64,000 bases of DNA from Gammaproteobacteria bacterium (GTDB lineage Bacteria > Pseudomonadota > Gammaproteobacteria > Steroidobacterales > Foliamicaceae): NCBI GenBank assembly GCA_011523505.1, contig WTGP01000006.1, positions 23,810-87,809 on the forward strand. The letters run 5' to 3'. The position numbers and the translations under genes were made by a program. The stretch's first letter is position 1; every line of letters begins with the position of its first letter. Under the pieces are notes generated by a model, which made no database searches, was not told where the DNA came from, and was given only the letters and a program-made list of their open reading frames with translations. Of the stretch, positions 16,074 to 25,039 are shown piece after piece.

Positions 16074-17621
16074 TCAGCTTTCTCCGGCCACGAGTTCGGC
16101 GGCCAGCTCCGTCAGAACGCCGTCCTCGATCAATTCGCGAGCCGCCGCGATGTCCGGGGCGAACTCGCGGTCCGCAGCCCGCTCGGGCACTCTTGCGCGC
16201 AACAGGCCATGGATCCGCTCCAGCGCCTCCGACGAGCGTAGCGGCCTCAGCAGGTCGATGCCCGCGGCGGCCGCCAGCCACTCCACGGCCAGGATGCCCG
16301 CAGCGTTGGCGTTCATGCGGGCCAGGCGCCGCGAGCCGTGCGCCGACATGCTCACGTGGTCTTCCTGGTTGGCGGAAGTGGGGATGCTGTCGACGCTGGC
16401 CGGCGCCGCCATCTGCTTGTTCTCGCTGGCCAGGGCCGCGGCCGTGACATGGGCCAGCATGAAGCCGGAGTTCAGGCCCGGGTCCGGCATCAGGAACGGC
16501 GGCAGGCTGCTGAGCTCGCCGGTCACCAGCGCCGCCGTGCGGCGTTCCGACATGGAACCGGTCTCCGCAATCGCCAGCGCCAGTACGTCGGCGGCGAAGG
16601 CAACGGCCTGGCCGTGGAAATTGCCCCCGGACACCACCTCCTCCTGCTTCGAAAACACCAGCGGGTTCTCGGTCACGGCGTTGGCTTCGATCAGCAGCGT
16701 GCGCCGGGCGTTGTCCACCATGTCCAGGCAGGCGCCCATCACCTGAGGCTGACACCGGAACGAATACGGGTCCTGCACCCGGTCGCAGTCCAGGTGCGAG
16801 GCGCGGATCTCGCTGCCCTCCCACAGCCGGCGCAGCACCCGCGCCACCGCAACCTGGCCGGGATGCGCCTTGAGCGCGTTCAGGCGCGGATCGGAAAACG
16901 CGTCGGTGGCCCGGAAAGCATCGCAGGACAGGGCCCCGATCACCACGGCCGCCTTCAGGTTGCGGCGCGCCTCGATCATGCCGGCCAGCGCCTGGGCCGT
17001 GGAAACCTGCGTGCCGTTGATGAGATCCAGCCCCTCCTTGGGGCCCAGTTCGACCGGGTCCAGGCCCGCCTGCGAAAGCGCCTGTTCGCCCGACAGCGTG
17101 CGGCCGCGATAGCGGGCCTCGCCACGGCCCACCAGGACCAGCGCCAGGTGCGCCAGGGGCGCCAGGTCTCCCGAGGCGCCCACCGAACCCTGCGCCGGCA
17201 CTACCGGCAGGAGGTCCTCGTTGATGCACCGGGCCAACAACTCCAGGAGTTCCTGCGAAACGCCGGCGTAGCCCGCCGCCAGGCTGTTCAGCTTGAGCAG
17301 CATCGTGAGGCGCACGATCGCGCCGGGCAGAGGTTTCCCGACGCCGGCGGCGTGCGAGCGGACGAGGTTGAGCTGCAACGTGCGCAGGTCGTCCGCGGGA
17401 ATGCGCTCCAGCGCCAGGCGCCCGAAGCCCGTATTGGCGCCGTACACGGCGGCATCGCCGGCCGCGGCCCGCCGCAGCACCTTGTGGGCCGAAGCGCAGC
17501 GGGCAACGGCCTCCGGGTGCAGCGTCACGCGGATCGGTCCGGCCAGCGCCGCTTCCACTGCCTTCAGCCCAAGCGACTGATCGCCGAGCGTGAACGAAGC
17601 CGCGGCTGCGCCGGCGTTCAT
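16074..17621 (-). CDS. hutH: Histidine ammonia-lyase
   Basis: This 515-residue enzyme deaminates L-histidine to trans-urocanate in the cytoplasm. The autocatalytic MIO prosthetic group forms from Ala149-Ser150-Gly151 in GSVGASGDLAPL. The conserved YGANTGFG segment (60-67) carries the catalytic tyrosine, and NLVRSHAAG and NGTQVSTAQ are standard. The size is the family norm. Its ATG overlaps the hutF stop by four bases, and hutG follows 9 bases later, so expression should be coupled. It is the entry step for the whole hut locus. Confidence 0.97.
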   Translation of the reverse strand: MNAGAAAASFTLGDQSLGLKAVEAALAGPIRVTLHPEAVARCASAHKVLRRAAAGDAAVYGANTGFGRLALERIPADDLRTLQLNLVRSHAAGVGKPLPGAIVRLTMLLKLNSLAAGYAGVSQELLELLARCINEDLLPVVPAQGSVGASGDLAPLAHLALVLVGRGEARYRGRTLSGEQALSQAGLDPVELGPKEGLDLINGTQVSTAQALAGMIEARRNLKAAVVIGALSCDAFRATDAFSDPRLNALKAHPGQVAVARVLRRLWEGSEIRASHLDCDRVQDPYSFRCQPQVMGACLDMVDNARRTLLIEANAVTENPLVFSKQEEVVSGGNFHGQAVAFAADVLALAIAETGSMSERRTAALVTGELSSLPPFLMPDPGLNSGFMLAHVTAAALASENKQMAAPASVDSIPTSANQEDHVSMSAHGSRRLARMNANAAGILAVEWLAAAAGIDLLRPLRSSEALERIHGLLRARVPERAADREFAPDIAAARELIEDGVLTELAAELVAGES

Positions 17622-18988
17622 TGCAGCAGTGCCCTGACCGCTTCGCGATAGCGGGCCACGATTTCAGGCTCGTTGACGTGCCTGCCGCCGCTCACGACCT
17701 GCCGGCCGCCCACGAAGACGTCGCGCACGCAGGCCGCGCCGCCCGCGAAGATCCAGGAATCGAGGACCTCATCGCCGTCACGGGCAATCAGAGCGGGGTG
17801 TTCGCCGTCGAGCACCACGATGTCGGCGCGCGCGCCTTCTTCCAGGACGCCGCAGCGCTGCGCCAGGGCAAGCGCACCGCCCTTCAGCGCGCCGCCCAGC
17901 AGGACTCTGCCCAGAGATTCGCCGGACTCGTCCGCCAATACGTTGCGGGACTCCGAGGCCAGTCGCTGCGCATATTCGAGCAGCCGCAATTCGTCGGTGG
18001 GAGATATCGTGATCTGACTGTCGGACCCGATCGAGAACCGGCCCTCCAGGTCCAGCCATTTACGGGCCGGGAAAGTGCCGTCGCCCAGGTTGGCTTCGGT
18101 GGTCGGACACAAGACGACGGAAGCCTGCGTGGCCGCGAGCGCGCTCCGTTCGGAATCGCTCATATGGGTAGCGTGAACCAGGTTCCAGCGTGCGTCAACC
18201 GCAATGCCGTCCAGCAATCGCCGCACCGGAGTAGCGCCGCACCAGGCCAGACAGTCATCCACTTCCGATCGTTGCTCGGCGACATGCATGTGGACCGGGG
18301 CGTCGGGGTCAGCCTGCCGCACGCCCGCAAGTACTTCCTTCAGCAACGGCTCGTCGACCGCGCGCAATGAATGCGGCGCAAACCCCAGGCGCACTTCAGG
18401 CCGGTCTTCGACCGCTTTCGCGAGGGCCGAGTAGATTTCCATGTAGCCGCCGGCATCGCAAACGAAACGCGCCTGCCCGGCGCCCGCCGGCGCCGGGCCG
18501 AAGCCGCCATGGACATAGAGGCTGGGCAGCAGCGTCAGTGCGATCCCCGCGTCTTCGGCCGCGGCGATGCAGCGCAGCCCCATTTCGGCCGGCTGCGCGT
18601 ACGGCGAGCCGCCGGCGTCGTGGTGCAGGTAGTGAAACTCCGCCACCGAGGTATAGCCGCTCTTGAGCATCTCCATGTAGGCCAGCGACGCCACCGCCTG
18701 GAAGCGGTCCGGATCGATCCTTCCCACGATGCGGTACATGAGTTCGCGCCAGCGCGTGAAACTGTCGCGCCCGGCTCCCGTTTCCGCCAATCCCGCCAGC
18801 AGTCGCTGGTGCGCATGCGAGTGCGCGTTCGGCACTCCCGGTATGGCCACACCGCCGATCACGGGCAAGGCTGCGTCACGACAGCCGGGTTCAAGCGAAC
18901 GGATCATGCCCTGGCCGCTGATTTCGACCCGCACGTCATCGCACCATCCGTTCGGCGTCAGCGCTCTTGAAAACAGCAGGCTGGTCAC
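17618..18988 (-). CDS. hutF: Formimidoylglutamate deiminase
   Basis: This 456-residue amidohydrolase-superfamily enzyme converts N-formimino-L-glutamate to N-formylglutamate and ammonia. The metal motif HSHAHQRLLAG follows GGVAIPGVPNA. TPTDELRLLEYAQRLASESRNVLA and a late SDSQITISPTDEL segment (carrying the zinc Asp) are typical of HutF. The GTG at 18988 (read VTSLLFSRAL) gives the usual family length. A longer frame from 19294 would run antisense across the whole hutI start region and is implausible. It is first in the minus-strand transcript with hutH, hutG and a DUF945 gene. Its presence with hutG marks the N-formylglutamate branch rather than direct formimidoylglutamase. Confidence 0.93.
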   Translation of the reverse strand: MTSLLFSRALTPNGWCDDVRVEISGQGMIRSLEPGCRDAALPVIGGVAIPGVPNAHSHAHQRLLAGLAETGAGRDSFTRWRELMYRIVGRIDPDRFQAVASLAYMEMLKSGYTSVAEFHYLHHDAGGSPYAQPAEMGLRCIAAAEDAGIALTLLPSLYVHGGFGPAPAGAGQARFVCDAGGYMEIYSALAKAVEDRPEVRLGFAPHSLRAVDEPLLKEVLAGVRQADPDAPVHMHVAEQRSEVDDCLAWCGATPVRRLLDGIAVDARWNLVHATHMSDSERSALAATQASVVLCPTTEANLGDGTFPARKWLDLEGRFSIGSDSQITISPTDELRLLEYAQRLASESRNVLADESGESLGRVLLGGALKGGALALAQRCGVLEEGARADIVVLDGEHPALIARDGDEVLDSWIFAGGAACVRDVFVGGRQVVSGGRHVNEPEIVARYREAVRALLQ

Positions 18989-19012
18989 GACACTTGTGTA
19001 TGAATTCCCGTA

Positions 19013-19041
19013 TTGATTTTGCCGCAGGCACGTAGCAGAAT
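19013..19041 (+). promoter_or_regulatory. Possible promoter of hutIU
   Basis: TTGATT (19013-19018), a 17-base spacer and CAGAAT (19036-19041) lie 28 bases before the leader start codon, in the 80-base gap between the hutF start and that leader. The nearby TTGTGTATGAATT (18994-19006) loosely resembles the TTGTATATACAA core bound by HutC repressors, matching only in part. No regulator gene is present in the locus. Confidence 0.3.
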
Positions 19042-19068
19042 CGACAACAAAGGTACAAGGAGAGACCC

Positions 19069-19104
19069 ATGAGTCAGGACGCCGCGTTCCGGCAGTCCGC
19101 ATGA
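19069..19104 (+). CDS. Predicted 11-codon leader peptide upstream of hutI
   Basis: An AAGGAGAG ribosome site at 19057-19064 serves an ATG at 19069 that opens [11 protein letters not shown] and stops with TGA at 19102-19104. That stop overlaps the hutI ATG (19101-19103) in an ATGA arrangement. hutI itself has no good ribosome site directly upstream of its start, so translation of this short frame probably carries ribosomes onto hutI. No histidine codons are present, so it is not a classic histidine attenuator. An alternative is that it is simply a displaced ribosome site. Confidence 0.5.
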   Translation: MSQDAAFRQSA

Positions 19105-20309
19105 GTTTGTTTCTCGGGAATTGCAGTATCGCCACTATGCAGGCCGGCGGCGCACCGTATGGCCTGGTGCGCAACGCCGGGATACGCATACGGAACGGCC
19201 GCATCGCGTGGGTTGGCGCGGCTGCCGGACGCGAGGAGCAACCCACCGAAGAACGACTGGACCTGGGAGGGCGCCTGGTCACGCCCGGACTCATCGACTG
19301 CCATACGCACCTCGTCTACGCAGGCAACCGGGCGAACGAATGGTCGAGGCGCCTCGCGGGCGCCACCTACGAAGAGATCGCCCGCGAAGGAGGAGGAATC
19401 GCCTCAACCGTGCGCGCAACGCGCGAGGCGGTTGACGACGACTTGCTGGATACGGCCCGCGACCGGCTCCATGCACTTATGGCCGAAGGCCTGACCACCG
19501 TCGAAATCAAGTCCGGTTACGGCCTGGACCTAGAAACGGAACTCCGCATGCTCCGCGTTGCGCGAAAACTGGGCAGGAAGGAGAACGTGGACGTGATCGC
19601 CACTTTCCTGGGCGCTCACGCGCTGCCGCCGGAACACGGCGATAACCGCGAGGGATACCTGCGCCTTCTGGTCGAGGACATGCTCCCGGCGGTGGCCGCG
19701 GAAGGCCTGGCCGACGCGGTGGACGCGTACTGCGAAGGCGTTGCGTTCACCACCGACGAGGTCGGGGAAATCTTCGAGCGCGCGCGGGCGCTGGGCCTGC
19801 CGGTGCGCCTGCACGCCGAGCAGTTCTCCGATTCGGGCGGCGCGGCGATGGCGGCATCGCTGGGCGCGCTGTCCTGCGACCATCTCGAGTACCTTTCCCC
19901 CGAGGGAATCGACGCGATGGCGTCGGCCGGGACGGTTGCCGTGCTGGCGCCGGGCGCCTACTACTATCTTGGCGAGACCCGAAAGCCACCGGTTGAAGCA
20001 CTACGGGCGGCGGGCGTGCCGATGGCGGTCAGCACCGACCACAATCCCGGCACCTCGCCGATGTTGTCGCTGCTCGCGGCCATGAACATGGCCTGCGTGC
20101 TGTTCGGGCTGACGCCGGAAGAGGCGCTGCGCGGCGCTACGGTGAACGCGGCGCGGGCGCTCGGACTGAACGACCGCGGCTCGATCGTGCGCGGCAAGCG
20201 AGCCGACCTGGCCGTGTGGGACGTGCAATCGCCTGACGAACTCAGTTACGCTCTCGGCAGCAACCCCTGCTACCGCGTATACAAAAACGGAGTACCCCGC
20301 GAATCCTGA
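19101..20309 (+). CDS. hutI: Imidazolonepropionase
   Basis: This 402-residue amidohydrolase opens the ring of 4-imidazolone-5-propanoate to give N-formimino-L-glutamate. The metal motif is in [17 protein letters not shown] (about residues 69-85), with [10 protein letters not shown] and the zinc Asp region [11 protein letters not shown] later. The ATG at 19101 gives the family start ([13 protein letters not shown]). It is divergent from hutF and followed by hutU after 20 bases, so hutI and hutU form one transcript. Its translation may depend on a short leader frame that overlaps its start codon. Confidence 0.96.
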   Translation: MSLFLGNCSIATMQAGGAPYGLVRNAGIRIRNGRIAWVGAAAGREEQPTEERLDLGGRLVTPGLIDCHTHLVYAGNRANEWSRRLAGATYEEIAREGGGIASTVRATREAVDDDLLDTARDRLHALMAEGLTTVEIKSGYGLDLETELRMLRVARKLGRKENVDVIATFLGAHALPPEHGDNREGYLRLLVEDMLPAVAAEGLADAVDAYCEGVAFTTDEVGEIFERARALGLPVRLHAEQFSDSGGAAMAASLGALSCDHLEYLSPEGIDAMASAGTVAVLAPGAYYYLGETRKPPVEALRAAGVPMAVSTDHNPGTSPMLSLLAAMNMACVLFGLTPEEALRGATVNAARALGLNDRGSIVRGKRADLAVWDVQSPDELSYALGSNPCYRVYKNGVPRES

Positions 20310-20329
20310 GGAGTGTCGGGACAACGGCG

Positions 20330-21997
20330 ATGAAGAACAGTCGAACGATACGGGCGCCGCGAGGCTCGGAGCTGACGTGCAAATCGTGGCTTACCGAGGC
20401 CCCGATGCGCATGCTGATGAACAATCTCGACCCGGAAGTCGCGGAGAACCCGGCGGAACTGGTCGTGTACGGCGGCCGCGGCAAGGCCGCGCGCGACTGG
20501 GACGCCTTCGACCGGATGGTGGCGGCGCTCAGGGCGCTGGAGTCCGACGAAACCCTGCTGGTGCAGTCCGGCAAGCCGGTGGCCGTCCTGCGCACGTTTC
20601 CCGACGCGCCCCGGGTGCTGATCGCCAACTCCAACCTGGTACCGCACTGGGCCACGCTGGAGCACTTCAACGAACTGGACCGCCAGGGCCTGATGATGTT
20701 CGGGCAGATGACCGCGGGGTCCTGGATCTACATCGGCAGCCAGGGCATCGTGCAGGGCACCTACGAGACTTACGCCGAGATGGGCCGGCAGCATTTCGGC
20801 GGCGACATGCGCGGCAAGTGGTTCCTGACCGCGGGACTGGGCGGGATGGGCGGCGCCCAGCCGCTCGCCTGCACCATGGCCGGGGCCTCGATGCTGGCGG
20901 TCGAATGCCGGCAGTCGGCCATCGATTTTCGTTTGCGCACCGGCTACCTCGACCGGCAGGCGGACGACCTGGACGAGGCCGTGGCGATGATCAACGAGGC
21001 CTGCGATCGCGGCGAGGCCGTTTCGGTGGGCCTCAAGGCCAACGCCGCCGACATCTTCCCGGAACTGGCCGGGCGCTCCGCGGAAGACTCCCGATACGCG
21101 CCGGACGCGGTGTCCGACCAGACCTCCGCGCACGATCCGCTGAACGGCTACCTGCCGCAGGGCTGGACCCTGGAGGAACACGAGCGGCGGCGGCGCTCCG
21201 ATCCGGCCGGCACGGTGCGCGCTGCAAAGGAGTCCATGGCGGTGCAGGTGTGCGCCATGCTGGATTTCTGGGGCCGCGGGATCCCGGTCGTCGATTACGG
21301 CAACAACATCCGTCAGATGGCGCTCGAAACGGGCGTAGAGAACGCCTTCGATTTCCCCGGTTTCGTGCCCGCCTACATACGGCCGCTGTTCTGCCGCGGC
21401 AAGGGCCCGTTCCGGTGGGTGGCGCTGTCCGGCGACCCGGAAGACATCGCGCGGACCGACGAGAAGGTCAGGGAACTCCTGCCGGACGACGCCGCGCTGC
21501 ACCGCTGGCTGGACATGGCGGCGAAGCGGATCCGCTTCCAGGGCCTTCCGGCGCGCATCTGCTGGGCGGGCCTGGGCGACCGGCACCGGCTGGGACTCGC
21601 CTTCAACGCGATGGTGCGCAGCGGCGAACTGAAGGCGCCGGTGGTGATCGGGCGCGACCACCTCGACGCCGGCTCGGTCGCCAGTCCGAACCGGGAAACG
21701 GAAGCGATGAAGGACGGCTCGGATGCCGTGTCCGACTGGCCGTTTCTGAACGCGCTGGTGAACTGCGCCTCCGGGGCGACCTGGGTGTCGGTGCATCACG
21801 GCGGCGGCGTCGGAATCGGCTACTCGCAGCACGCCGGCGTGGTGATCTGCTGCGACGGCAGCGAGGCGGCGGACCGGCGTGTTTCACGCGTCCTCTGGAA
21901 CGATCCGGCCACCGGCGTGGTGCGCCACGCCGACGCCGGCTACGAAGAAGCGCTGGCCTGCGCGCGGACCTTCGACCTGAACCTGCCCTCCGCCTAG
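20330..21997 (+). CDS. hutU: Urocanate hydratase
   Basis: This 555-residue NAD+-dependent enzyme hydrates urocanate to 4-imidazolone-5-propanoate. Recognisable blocks are [14 protein letters not shown] near the start, [12 protein letters not shown], the [19 protein letters not shown] segment, [14 protein letters not shown] and [12 protein letters not shown] near the C-terminus. The length is typical. A purine-rich site (GAGGAG) at the end of hutI lies about 20 bases before the ATG. With hutH, hutI, hutF and hutG it completes histidine breakdown to glutamate within one locus. Its stop is 13 bases from the stop of a convergent MFS gene. Confidence 0.97.
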   Translation: MKNSRTIRAPRGSELTCKSWLTEAPMRMLMNNLDPEVAENPAELVVYGGRGKAARDWDAFDRMVAALRALESDETLLVQSGKPVAVLRTFPDAPRVLIANSNLVPHWATLEHFNELDRQGLMMFGQMTAGSWIYIGSQGIVQGTYETYAEMGRQHFGGDMRGKWFLTAGLGGMGGAQPLACTMAGASMLAVECRQSAIDFRLRTGYLDRQADDLDEAVAMINEACDRGEAVSVGLKANAADIFPELAGRSAEDSRYAPDAVSDQTSAHDPLNGYLPQGWTLEEHERRRRSDPAGTVRAAKESMAVQVCAMLDFWGRGIPVVDYGNNIRQMALETGVENAFDFPGFVPAYIRPLFCRGKGPFRWVALSGDPEDIARTDEKVRELLPDDAALHRWLDMAAKRIRFQGLPARICWAGLGDRHRLGLAFNAMVRSGELKAPVVIGRDHLDAGSVASPNRETEAMKDGSDAVSDWPFLNALVNCASGATWVSVHHGGGVGIGYSQHAGVVICCDGSEAADRRVSRVLWNDPATGVVRHADAGYEEALACARTFDLNLPSA

Positions 21998-22010
21998 TGC
22001 CGCCAGGCCG

Positions 22011-23297
22011 TCAGGGCCTGTATGCCGGACCTTGAGTCTCCTTCACGCGGGTGAGGAGGATGAAGCCGGCTACCAACAGCACCAGGATCGCGAGCACGCC
22101 CAGGCGCTGACTGTCCAGGACCAGGGCCGCGTAGCCGGTGAGGATCGGTCCCAGGATCGCCGCGAAGCGTCCGAACATGTTGTAGAAGCCGAACATTTCG
22201 GTGGACTTTCCGGGCGGGGCCAGGCGCGCGAACATCGATCGGCTCAGGCTCTGCACGCCGCCCTGGGCGAGGCCGATCATCGCCGCCAGCAGGTAGAAGT
22301 GCCAGACCTGGCTGGCCATGCTGGCCAGGAAAGTGACCAGGCAATAGACCGCCAGCGCCACGTAGATGCAGCGCCGCGGGCCGAAGCGGCGCCCGGCGAA
22401 ACCGAACGCCAGCGTGGCGGGAAACCCGAGGTAGTTCGTCACCAGGATCGCGAACACGAGGTCGGACGGCGGCAGATTGATCGCCGCGCCGAAATCCACG
22501 GCCATCTTGATGATCGTGTAAACGCCGTCGATATAGAGGAAATACGCGAGCAGGAACAGCCAGAGCTGCGGGTAGCGGCGCGCCTCGCGCAGCGTGGAGG
22601 CGAGCTGCCGCCAGGCCGCGCCCAGGCGCGCCGGACGGCCCGCGCCCTTCGCGCGGCGGCCTCGCCTGAGCAGCGGAATCGAGAACAGCACCCACCAGGC
22701 GCCCACCACCAGCATGCTCAGCTGCATCGCCTGCACCTGCGAATCCAGGCCGAAGCGCGCGGGGTCCACCGTGACCAGCGCGCACAGGGTGAAGAGCATT
22801 GCGCTGCCGATATAGCCCAGAGCAAAGCCGTATGCGGAAACCAGGTCGTATTCCTTCGGATCGGCAACCTCGGTCAGAAGCGCGTCGTAGAAGACATTGG
22901 CGGCGGAATAGCCGAGCCAGGCCAGAACGAACAGCGAAAGCCCCGTCGTCCATTGCCCGGCGCCCGGCAGCGCCAGCAGCACCGTGCATATTGCGCCGGG
23001 CACCACGCACACCGCCAGCATCCCGCGCAGGCGCCCGCCCTGGTCCGCCAGCGCGCCCAGCAGCGGCGCGCCCAGGGCCAGCAGCAGCGCCGCGATGCTG
23101 TTGGCGGAGCCCCATATGAAGGTGATTTCGACGGAAGTCTCGCCCGCGGACCAGTGTTCGCGCAGCAGCAAGGGGACGAAGGACGTCATGACGATCAGGG
23201 CGAAGGCCGAATTGGCCCAGTCGTACATGGCCCAGCGCCAGGCATCGCCCGACAGCACCCGCAGGGTTGCGGAACGCCTTGCCGGGGCAGCGCTCAA
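22011..23297 (-). CDS. UMF1-family MFS transporter
   Basis: This 428-residue twelve-helix carrier has the N-terminal AMYDWANSAFALIVMTSFVP segment, which is diagnostic of the UMF1/Atg22-like branch of the major facilitator superfamily. The loop after helix two reads APLLGALADQGGRLR, and GLAQGGVQSLSRSM follows in the C-terminal half. Members are poorly characterised; amino-acid or organic-solute export has been suggested for eukaryotic relatives. It precedes the uracil-DNA glycosylase on the opposite side of a 6-base gap and is probably downstream in the same minus-strand transcript. Substrate is unknown. Confidence 0.9.
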   Translation of the reverse strand: MSAAPARRSATLRVLSGDAWRWAMYDWANSAFALIVMTSFVPLLLREHWSAGETSVEITFIWGSANSIAALLLALGAPLLGALADQGGRLRGMLAVCVVPGAICTVLLALPGAGQWTTGLSLFVLAWLGYSAANVFYDALLTEVADPKEYDLVSAYGFALGYIGSAMLFTLCALVTVDPARFGLDSQVQAMQLSMLVVGAWWVLFSIPLLRRGRRAKGAGRPARLGAAWRQLASTLREARRYPQLWLFLLAYFLYIDGVYTIIKMAVDFGAAINLPPSDLVFAILVTNYLGFPATLAFGFAGRRFGPRRCIYVALAVYCLVTFLASMASQVWHFYLLAAMIGLAQGGVQSLSRSMFARLAPPGKSTEMFGFYNMFGRFAAILGPILTGYAALVLDSQRLGVLAILVLLVAGFILLTRVKETQGPAYRP

Positions 23298-23303
23298 CGG
23301 GCG

Positions 23304-24125
23304 CTACGCTCCGCCGGCTTCCTGCAAGGCGTCCATCTCGCGCATGGCCAGTTGCAGGTCCTCCCAGGCCTTGCCCTTCTGCCCGGGTGACCGCAGCAGG
23401 TAGGCGGGGTGATAGGTGACCAGCACCGGCGGTTCAAGGTGCGCGGCGTAGTGCAGCTTGCCGCGCATGGCGCCGACCGGCCGGTCGGTTTCGAGCAGGC
23501 GCTGCGCCGCCACCGCGCCCAGGGCCACGATCAGCCGCGGCGCGATCAACTCGATCTGGCGCTTGAGGTAGGGAATGCAGGCGGCGGCCTCGTCCAGGCC
23601 GGGATTGCGGTTGTTGGGCGGACGGCACTTGACGATGTTGGCGATATAGACCGTGTTACGGTCCAGGTTCATCGCCCGCAGCATCGCGTCCAGCAGCTTG
23701 CCGGCACGCCCCACGAACGGCTCGCCGCGGCGGTCCTCCTCCTCGCCGGGCCCTTCGCCGACGAACATCCAGTCGGCCCTGGGATTGCCGACGCCGAAAA
23801 CGGTCTGCCTGCGGCCGGAATGCAGCGCGCAGGCGGTGCAGGCCGCCACCCTGGTGCGCAGCGCCTCCAGTTCCGGCGGCGCGGCCGCAACCGGCGGCGT
23901 TGAGTTCGACGCGCGCGAATCATCCTGGCGGCGCCGGCCCGCGGCGAGGTCCCGGGCGGGAGGGCGTTCCGCCGTCGCCGAAGACGGGCCGCCTTCGCTC
24001 CCGGAAGCCGCGCCCACGGGCGGGTCATCCGCCGTGCGTGGCATCCACACGGTCGTGTCCATCAGGTCCAGCAGATCGCGCTGCGCCCGGCTGAATCGGG
24101 TGTCCTGTCCCATCGGGGCGCGCAA
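23304..24125 (-). CDS. Uracil-DNA glycosylase, family 4
   Basis: This 273-residue iron-sulfur glycosylase removes uracil from DNA at the start of base-excision repair. Cluster ligands are Cys96 and Cys99 (CTAC) with Cys167 and Cys183, spaced as in family 4. The catalytic loop is [17 protein letters not shown] (about 124-140) and the second motif YHPAYLL carries the conserved His-Pro. Residues about 42-58 are an unusual Gly/Ser/Arg-rich stretch encoded by a palindromic element, in a linker between the N-terminal helix and the catalytic domain. The linker makes the protein longer than compact family members. The next gene downstream is an MFS carrier. Confidence 0.93.
   Translation of the reverse strand: MRAPMGQDTRFSRAQRDLLDLMDTTVWMPRTADDPPVGAASGSEGGPSSATAERPPARDLAAGRRRQDDSRASNSTPPVAAAPPELEALRTRVAACTACALHSGRRQTVFGVGNPRADWMFVGEGPGEEEDRRGEPFVGRAGKLLDAMLRAMNLDRNTVYIANIVKCRPPNNRNPGLDEAAACIPYLKRQIELIAPRLIVALGAVAAQRLLETDRPVGAMRGKLHYAAHLEPPVLVTYHPAYLLRSPGQKGKAWEDLQLAMREMDALQEAGGA
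23950..24004. repeat. Dispersed palindromic element, copy 2, inside the uracil-DNA glycosylase gene
   Basis: The core at 23960-23976 reads GAGGGCG, loop TTC, CGCCGTC, a seven-pair stem with one mismatch. The outer ends are CGGGAGG-like and CTCCCGG-like. It lies in frame in the glycosylase gene and encodes part of a low-complexity linker rather than breaking the protein. It shares the core with elements near 1657, 31951, 47536 and 55928. Confidence 0.5.
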
Positions 24126-24142
24126 ATGCTATGCGGCGCTGC

Positions 24143-24940
24143 TCACTCGGCGGCTTTGCGCATGACCCGGCGGCGGCTCTTCTGCGCCAGGCGCCAGACC
24201 AGGAGGCCCGGGCCCAGCCCCACGTAAACGCCGAACAGGGTGAACAGCATGAGCGGGGCGTCCAGCGCGATCAGTGCGAAACAGGCGGGAATCGCCGCCA
24301 TCTGGGTGAATTTCAGTCGCCGGTTCATGGCGAAGTGCTTGAAGCTGGGATAGGCGATACGCACGCACATCAGGGTCGCGGCCGCCAGAGTCACGAAGCC
24401 CGCCAGAATGAGGACCGGAAGGCCCGTCCATTGCGAATCGGCCGCAAGCCAAACGAAGCCCGCCACGAAGCCCGCGGCGGCGGGGCACGGGAGCCCCTCG
24501 AAGAAGTTCTTGTCGCTCACCGATTCCCGGGCCGTGAATCGGGCCAGCCGCAGCGCCGTCCCGACCGCGAACAGGAAGGCGATCACCCAGCCGACCTTGT
24601 CCCAGACCCAGCCGTAATCCCCCATGTATTTCAGGCCCCACTGGTAGACCACCACCGCGGGACCCAGGCCGAAGGCGACCACGTCGGACAGGGAGTCGTA
24701 CTGGCGGCCGAATTCGGTTTCGGTCCCGGTCAATCGGGCGACGCGCCCGTCGAGGGCATCGAGAATCATCGCCACGTACAAGGACACCGCGGCGTTCACG
24801 AAGTTTCCGTCTGCCCCGGCCACGATGGCGTAGAAGCCGGCAAACAAGGCGCCGCTGGTGAGCAGGTTGGGGAAAAGGTAAATACCCCTCTTGCGGATCG
24901 CCGCCCTGCCCCTGGCAAATTTTTCGCGGTTGACGTCCAT
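24143..24940 (-). CDS. pssA: CDP-diacylglycerol--serine O-phosphatidyltransferase
   Basis: This 265-residue inner-membrane enzyme makes phosphatidylserine from CDP-diacylglycerol and serine, the first step to phosphatidylethanolamine. The CDP-alcohol phosphotransferase motif is complete: Asp61, Asp64-Gly65, Ala68-Arg69, Gly78, Asp82 and Asp86 in DALDGRVAR...[11 protein letters not shown]. About six to seven hydrophobic segments surround it. The front [15 protein letters not shown] is typical of the type II (PssA of Bacillus-like) subclass rather than the peripheral E. coli enzyme. The ATG at 24940 gives normal length. It is divergent from proS. Confidence 0.94.
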   Translation of the reverse strand: MDVNREKFARGRAAIRKRGIYLFPNLLTSGALFAGFYAIVAGADGNFVNAAVSLYVAMILDALDGRVARLTGTETEFGRQYDSLSDVVAFGLGPAVVVYQWGLKYMGDYGWVWDKVGWVIAFLFAVGTALRLARFTARESVSDKNFFEGLPCPAAAGFVAGFVWLAADSQWTGLPVLILAGFVTLAAATLMCVRIAYPSFKHFAMNRRLKFTQMAAIPACFALIALDAPLMLFTLFGVYVGLGPGLLVWRLAQKSRRRVMRKAAE

Positions 24941-25039
24941 CCGCGCAAGTCTGCCACAGCCAATTCCGCGGCGTTGTGCTGCCTGCGCCCTCTTCGCCGG
25001 CTTCCACTACAATTGCCGCTCCGTTTGTCGGACCCCACG

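Noticed and set aside
20270..22035. Two open frames of more than 500 codons overlapping hutU
   Set aside because: hutU is complete with all family blocks; the others are shadow frames in the opposite strand and the +1 frame.
24131..25039. Long N-terminal extension of prolyl-tRNA synthetase
   Set aside because: The extension is antisense to pssA and unlike any synthetase; the ATG at 25040 gives exactly the expected start.
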